A stretch of DNA of 64,000 bases from Arenivirga flava (GTDB lineage Bacteria; Actinomycetota; Actinomycetes; Actinomycetales; Microbacteriaceae): the NCBI RefSeq assembly GCF_030161575.1, contig NZ_BSUL01000001.1:3019809-3083808 (forward strand). The letters run 5' to 3'. Position 1 is the stretch's first letter; the number at the start of each line of letters is the position of its first letter. The notes below the pieces were generated by a model. The model worked only from the letters and a program-made list of their open reading frames with translations. It was not told where the DNA came from and did no database searches. Both the position numbers and the translations under genes were made by a program. Shown one piece after another: positions 60,665-64,000 of the stretch.

Positions 60665-61471
60665 ATGGTCAACCACTCCGTCGCCGTCGTCGCCGACCTC
60701 GGTGAAAGCTACGGCAACTACGTCATCGGCGACGATGAGGCGCTCCTCGGCCTCGTCACCGCCTCCAATATCGCCTGCGGCTTCCACGCCGGCGATCCGA
60801 GGGTCATCGACGCCACGGTCAAGGAGTGCGTCGCTCGCGGCATCGAGCTCGGCGCTCACCCGGGCTACCCCGACTTGGTCGGCTTCGGCCGCCGCCTCAT
60901 CGAGGCCAGCGAGGAGGAGATCCGCACCGACGTGCTCTACCAGATCGGCGCCCTCGACGCCTTCGCCCGCGTGCACGGCGGCACCATCAGCCACGTCGCC
61001 CCGCACGGCCGCATGGGCAGCATCGCGCAGACCGACCTCAAGCACGCCCGCGCGATCACCGACGCGGTCGCCGCCTACAACAAGGACTACATCGTCGTCT
61101 GCCAGCAGGGCGTGCTCGCCGAGGAATCGCGCAAGCGCGGCCTCGAAGTCGCCTACGTGTTCCTCGCCGACCGCGGCTACGGCGCCGATGGCTGGCCCGT
61201 CGCCCGCAGCCACCCCGGCGGCCTCATCCACGACCCCGAGCTCATCGGCCAGCGCGTCGTCCAGGTCGTCACCGAGGGCACTGTTGTGACCGTCGACGGC
61301 GAAACCGTGCCACTCGGCCACGACGCCGACGTGGTACTGCTGCACGGCGACCACCCGCAGGTCCTCGAGAACGGAACCCGCCTGCGCGCGGCCTTGGCGA
61401 CCGCAGGGGTGCGCGCCACGGGCCTGCGCGAGGTGCTGCAGGAGAAGGCAGCTCGCGCCGGGCGCGTCTGA
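60665..61471 (+). CDS. LamB/YcsF family, PxpA-like (5-oxoprolinase subunit A)
   Basis: 268 residues. The family core is present: VADLGESYGNYVIGDDEALL, NIACGFHAGDPRVID, IELGAHPGYPDLVGFGRR, HVAPHGRMGS and VFLADRGYGADGWPV with RSHPGGLIHD. PxpA with PxpB and PxpC hydrolyses 5-oxoproline to glutamate using ATP. The first motif normally reads DLNEGFG or similar and here is DLGESYG, and KPHG reads APHG, so the substrate may differ from 5-oxoproline. It follows the transporter gene by 75 bases, with AGGAGAGACC before the ATG. Confidence 0.88.
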   Translation: MVNHSVAVVADLGESYGNYVIGDDEALLGLVTASNIACGFHAGDPRVIDATVKECVARGIELGAHPGYPDLVGFGRRLIEASEEEIRTDVLYQIGALDAFARVHGGTISHVAPHGRMGSIAQTDLKHARAITDAVAAYNKDYIVVCQQGVLAEESRKRGLEVAYVFLADRGYGADGWPVARSHPGGLIHDPELIGQRVVQVVTEGTVVTVDGETVPLGHDADVVLLHGDHPQVLENGTRLRAALATAGVRATGLREVLQEKAARAGRV

Positions 61472-61476
61472 GCATC

Positions 61477-62199
61477 ATGCCGATCCTGCGCGAGACCGTG
61501 ACCGTCGAGCCCTACGGGGACTCGGCGGTCATGGTTTCCATCCCCGCCCCCGACGCCGCGGCCCGCCGCTGCGAGATCGTCGCCTTCCGTAGCCGCCTCT
61601 TGGCGCGCCGGCCGCACGGCGTCGTCGACGTGGTCTCGGGTCTGGAATCGCTGCTGGTCTCCTTCGACCCGCTGGTCACCTCCTTCGAGCACGTGGAGTA
61701 CGCCGCACGCCTGCTCGCCGAGCTGCCCGACAGCGGGACAGGTGCGGCGCAACCGGCCCGACGTTTCGCCATCCCGGTGCTGTTCGATGCGGAGGCGGCT
61801 CCCGATCTCGACGAGGTCGCCGGCGAGCTCGGCCTCACGGCCGACGAGGCCATCGAACGCATCTGCCGTTCGCAGTTCAGCATCTCGTTGCTGGCGGCGG
61901 CCATGGCGCCCATGATGGACGGCTTGGACACGCCCCGTCCCGTGCGCCGCCGCGCGGAGCCTCGCACTGACGTGCCGGCCGGTTCCATCATGATCGCCGG
62001 TGTCAACGCCATCATCCAGCCGTTCCCCGGACCGACCGGCTGGCGCGTGGTCGGCCGTACGCCGCACACGATCGTCGACATCCACCGCGAACGCCCCGTC
62101 AGCTTCGACCCTGGAGACCTCGTGCGCTTCACGCGGATCGACCGTGCTGGAGCGGCGCGCCTCGACGGGGCGTTCCTCACCGAGGAGGGCGTTTCGTGA
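61477..62199 (+). CDS. PxpB/KipI-like subunit (allophanate hydrolase subunit 1 family)
   Basis: 240 residues. The N-terminal strand region VEPYGDSAVMVSIPAPD and VVDVVSGLESLLVSFDPLVT fit the family, and the end PAGSIMIAGVNAIIQPFPGP followed by TGWRVVGRTP is its C-terminal signature. The stretch normally reading GFxPGFxYLGGL is replaced by ISLLAAAMAPMMDGL, so this is a divergent member. It lies five bases after pxpA and overlaps pxpC by four bases (GTGA), so the three subunits are made together. Confidence 0.82.
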   Translation: MPILRETVTVEPYGDSAVMVSIPAPDAAARRCEIVAFRSRLLARRPHGVVDVVSGLESLLVSFDPLVTSFEHVEYAARLLAELPDSGTGAAQPARRFAIPVLFDAEAAPDLDEVAGELGLTADEAIERICRSQFSISLLAAAMAPMMDGLDTPRPVRRRAEPRTDVPAGSIMIAGVNAIIQPFPGPTGWRVVGRTPHTIVDIHRERPVSFDPGDLVRFTRIDRAGAARLDGAFLTEEGVS

Positions 62200-63182
62200 T
62201 CGACTTCGCGCTCACCATCACCGACACCGGCTGGCTGACGACGTTCCAGGACCTCGGCCGCCGCGATGCGGAGCGCCTGGGCGTGCCCTCCGGCGGCGCA
62301 GCCGATCAGCACTCCGCCGCAGTGGCGAATCTCCTCGTCGGCAACACTCGTGACGCCGTCCTGATCGAGTCCATGGGCGGCGAGCTGGCCTTCGTGCCCG
62401 AGCGCGACGTGCTCGTCGCGGTCACCGGCGCGCCCTCGCGCGTCACCGTGGGCGGCGCCGACGTCGTCCAGTGGTCTCCGGTGCTCGTGCCCGCGGGCGC
62501 TGAGATGCGCATCAGCGAGACCCCGTTCGGCATGCGCGTCTACGCGGCCGTCGCGGGTGCCCTGGAGACCGAACGCTTCCTCGGTAGCGCAGCACCTGAC
62601 GCGCGGATGGGGTTCACCCAGCAGATCGCGCGCGGCTCGCGCATCGTGCTGAGGAGCTGGTTCGCCGGCTTCCCCGGTGCGACTTTCCCGCAAGCGCTCT
62701 TCCGCCTCCCCGTCCCCGTGCCGACGTTCCCCGCTGGGCCCTGGGCGATCGACGCGGTGCTTGGACCGGATTCGGCGCGTATCCGCGGCATCCGCGAGCT
62801 CATCGAATCGTCGACCTACGCCGTCACGGACCGCTCGAACCACGTGGGACTTCGGCTCAACGGGCCGGTGCTGCACCCCGAGGGCGATGACGAGATCGTC
62901 TCGCACGGAGTGCCGATCGGCGCCCTCGAGGTACCGCACGCCGATGAGCTCATCGTGCTCGGCCGGTACCGGACGCTGACGGCCGGCTACCCGATCGTCG
63001 GTTTCGCGACCAGGACGGCGCTCGCTCGACTCGGGCAAGCCGGGCCCGGTCGTGAGCTGCGCTTCCGGTGGGTCGAGCGCAGTGCCGCTGCGCATGCCGC
63101 CGCCACCGCCGAAGAGTCGTTGCGAGTGCTGGAGACCAGCGTCCACTCGGCCTTCGACGCGCTCGCCCCCGCACGTCTGTAA
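62196..63182 (+). CDS. PxpC/KipA-like subunit (biotin-dependent carboxyltransferase family fold)
   Basis: 328 residues. It shows GWLTTFQDLGRRDAERLGVP with SGGAADQHS, ANLLVGNTRDAVLIESMGGE, then RVYAAVAGALETERFLGSAA, SNHVGLRLNGP and HGVPIGALEVPHADELIVLG, in the order typical of KipA/PxpC. It forms the active complex with PxpB and PxpA. A GTG start overlaps the pxpB stop. It ends 34 bases before the last SDR gene, in a short AT-rich stretch (63180-63216). Confidence 0.88.
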   Translation: MIDFALTITDTGWLTTFQDLGRRDAERLGVPSGGAADQHSAAVANLLVGNTRDAVLIESMGGELAFVPERDVLVAVTGAPSRVTVGGADVVQWSPVLVPAGAEMRISETPFGMRVYAAVAGALETERFLGSAAPDARMGFTQQIARGSRIVLRSWFAGFPGATFPQALFRLPVPVPTFPAGPWAIDAVLGPDSARIRGIRELIESSTYAVTDRSNHVGLRLNGPVLHPEGDDEIVSHGVPIGALEVPHADELIVLGRYRTLTAGYPIVGFATRTALARLGQAGPGRELRFRWVERSAAAHAAATAEESLRVLETSVHSAFDALAPARL

Positions 63183-63216
63183 AATAAGAAACCATTCGCA
63201 TTTAGTGGAGGACGAT

Positions 63217-64000
63217 ATGACTGCGAAGTCGCAGGGACCGATCGCTGTCGTTACCGGAGCCGGCTCGGGCATGGGATCGGAGACCGCGAAGGTGTTAGCT
63301 GCCGATGGCGCCACCGTCGTGCTCGTGGGCCGTCGCCTCAGCCCGTTGGCCGCGGTCAAGCATGAGATCACCGCCGCCGGTGGAACAGCGCACGTGCGCG
63401 CCGTCGACATCACCGACGCCACCGCGGCCGCGACGCTCGTGTCCTGGGTGGAGGACCACCTCGGACCGATCGACGTCCTCGTCAACAACGCGGGCAGCTC
63501 CTCGCCGGTGCAGAACCCGCAGTACATCGATGACGACCAGTGGGCGGGCGTCATCGACGTCAACCTCGACGCCGTCTTCCGCCTCACCCGCGCGGTGCTG
63601 CCGTCCATGCTGGTTCGCGAGACCGGCACGATCGTCACCGTCTCGTCGCTCGCCGCCGTCACGCCGAACCTGCTCGGCGGCGCCGCCTACGGTGCGGCGA
63701 AGGCTGCCGTGCGCAACTTCATGACGTTCCTGCACACGACGTTCCGCAACCAGGGCCTGCGCGCGATTACGATCCTGCCCGGCGAGACCGACACCCCGAT
63801 CCTCGACAACCGTGCGCAGCCGCCGAGCGCGGAGCTGCGCGCCAACATGGTGCAGCCGGTCGATGTGGCCCGCACGATCGCGCTGGCCGTCGCTCTGCCG
63901 CAGCGGGTCGTGCTGCAGGAGATCGTCGTCGCTCCCACCCGGCAGCGCGACGTCGCCGCCGATCTCGAGATCAGCCGCTGGACCGGTGCGCCGGCCGGCG
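63217..64000 (+). CDS. SDR oxidoreductase, C-terminus beyond the window
   Basis: 261 codons visible, with no stop before the window edge. The cofactor loop is VVTGAGSGMGSETAKVLAAD, then NNAGSSSPVQNPQYI, Ser in TVSSLAAVTPNLLGG, Tyr-Lys in YGAAKAAVRNFMTF and ITILPGETDTPIL after the active site. It is a classical SDR; the substrate is unknown. GTGGAGGACG precedes the ATG. It belongs to the rightward operon with the transporter and PxpABC genes. The island continues past 64000. Confidence 0.9.
   Translation, partial: MTAKSQGPIAVVTGAGSGMGSETAKVLAADGATVVLVGRRLSPLAAVKHEITAAGGTAHVRAVDITDATAAATLVSWVEDHLGPIDVLVNNAGSSSPVQNPQYIDDDQWAGVIDVNLDAVFRLTRAVLPSMLVRETGTIVTVSSLAAVTPNLLGGAAYGAAKAAVRNFMTFLHTTFRNQGLRAITILPGETDTPILDNRAQPPSAELRANMVQPVDVARTIALAVALPQRVVLQEIVVAPTRQRDVAADLEISRWTGAPAG

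Noticed and set aside
59225-61354. A 709-codon minus-strand frame across the transporter and pxpA genes
   Set aside because: Its composition (Asp/Glu/His/Gly-rich, no domains) is that of a GC-rich shadow frame; the plus-strand genes have full family motifs.

Overview
The window is GC-rich, densely packed DNA from a high-GC Gram-positive actinobacterium. It is most likely a member of the Microbacteriaceae or a close relative. The evidence is gene content and gene order: a Tad/Flp locus next to topA; an mrp/DUF1003/MgtE-like/GSP17M block; and the RNA helicase - ferritin-like protein - DUF3107 - adnA - adnB - nudC - uvrD2 - ThiF-like - zinc peptidase - Lon/PDZ - UPF0182 series, which follows the order I remember from mycobacteria (about Rv3193c to Rv3211). 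GTG starts, 4-bp ATGA/GTGA overlaps and many leaderless-type starts (TANNNT six or seven bases before the start codon) fit the same group. The exact genus cannot be read from the sequence alone.

Layout. 1-854: 5' part of acs. 1325-4314: a compact Tad pilus operon. 4464-9066: topA-tmk-holB, then a TetR regulator and tRNA-Thr(CGU). 9979-17625: an ATP-grasp enzyme, a GlcD-like oxidase, a DUF817 membrane protein, a lipoprotein, divergent dapD/dapE of lysine and cell-wall synthesis, and a PIG-V-type glycosyltransferase. 17694-25572: DUF3117, an O-methyltransferase, TatB, mrp/DUF1003/MgtE-like, GSP17M, aminopeptidase P, a PHP phosphoesterase and DUF805. 25712-37152: DEAD-box helicase, ferritin-like protein, a tiny zinc ribbon, SDR/DUF2867, DUF3107 and the AdnAB DNA-repair motor-nuclease. 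37186-42015: an accessory block (flavin monooxygenase, cytochrome b5-like lipoprotein, LysR/MFS pair and a repeat array). 42016-52365: phosphotransferase, NudC, a UvrD2-like helicase, ThiF-like protein, zinc peptidase, Lon/PDZ protease and UPF0182, then the initiator tRNA. 52717-53825: an IS481-family element. 53978-64000: a catabolic island of two divergent operons that runs off the end of the window.

The island is the most accessory-looking part. The leftward operon encodes an idonate-dehydrogenase-like ADH, an SDR, a 2-hydroxyacid dehydrogenase, an RraA-family protein and a glutamate-dehydrogenase-family enzyme. The rightward operon encodes an MHS-family transporter, a divergent PxpABC (5-oxoprolinase-like) triad and a further SDR. 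A working hypothesis is import, ATP-dependent opening of a lactam or similar ring, deamination, and oxidation of the carbon skeleton.

A caution on sequence quality: six otherwise intact genes (mgtE-like, adnA, adnB, the Lon/PDZ protease, the 2-hydroxyacid dehydrogenase and the GDH) are each broken by what looks like one missing G or C, mostly in short homopolymers. Sequencing error is the simplest explanation. Other points of note are a frequent octamer GCGGATGC/GCATCCGC that is nearly absent from the island, two strong TetR-type palindromes, a fused TadB/TadC-like protein, and three repeat-rich intergenic regions.
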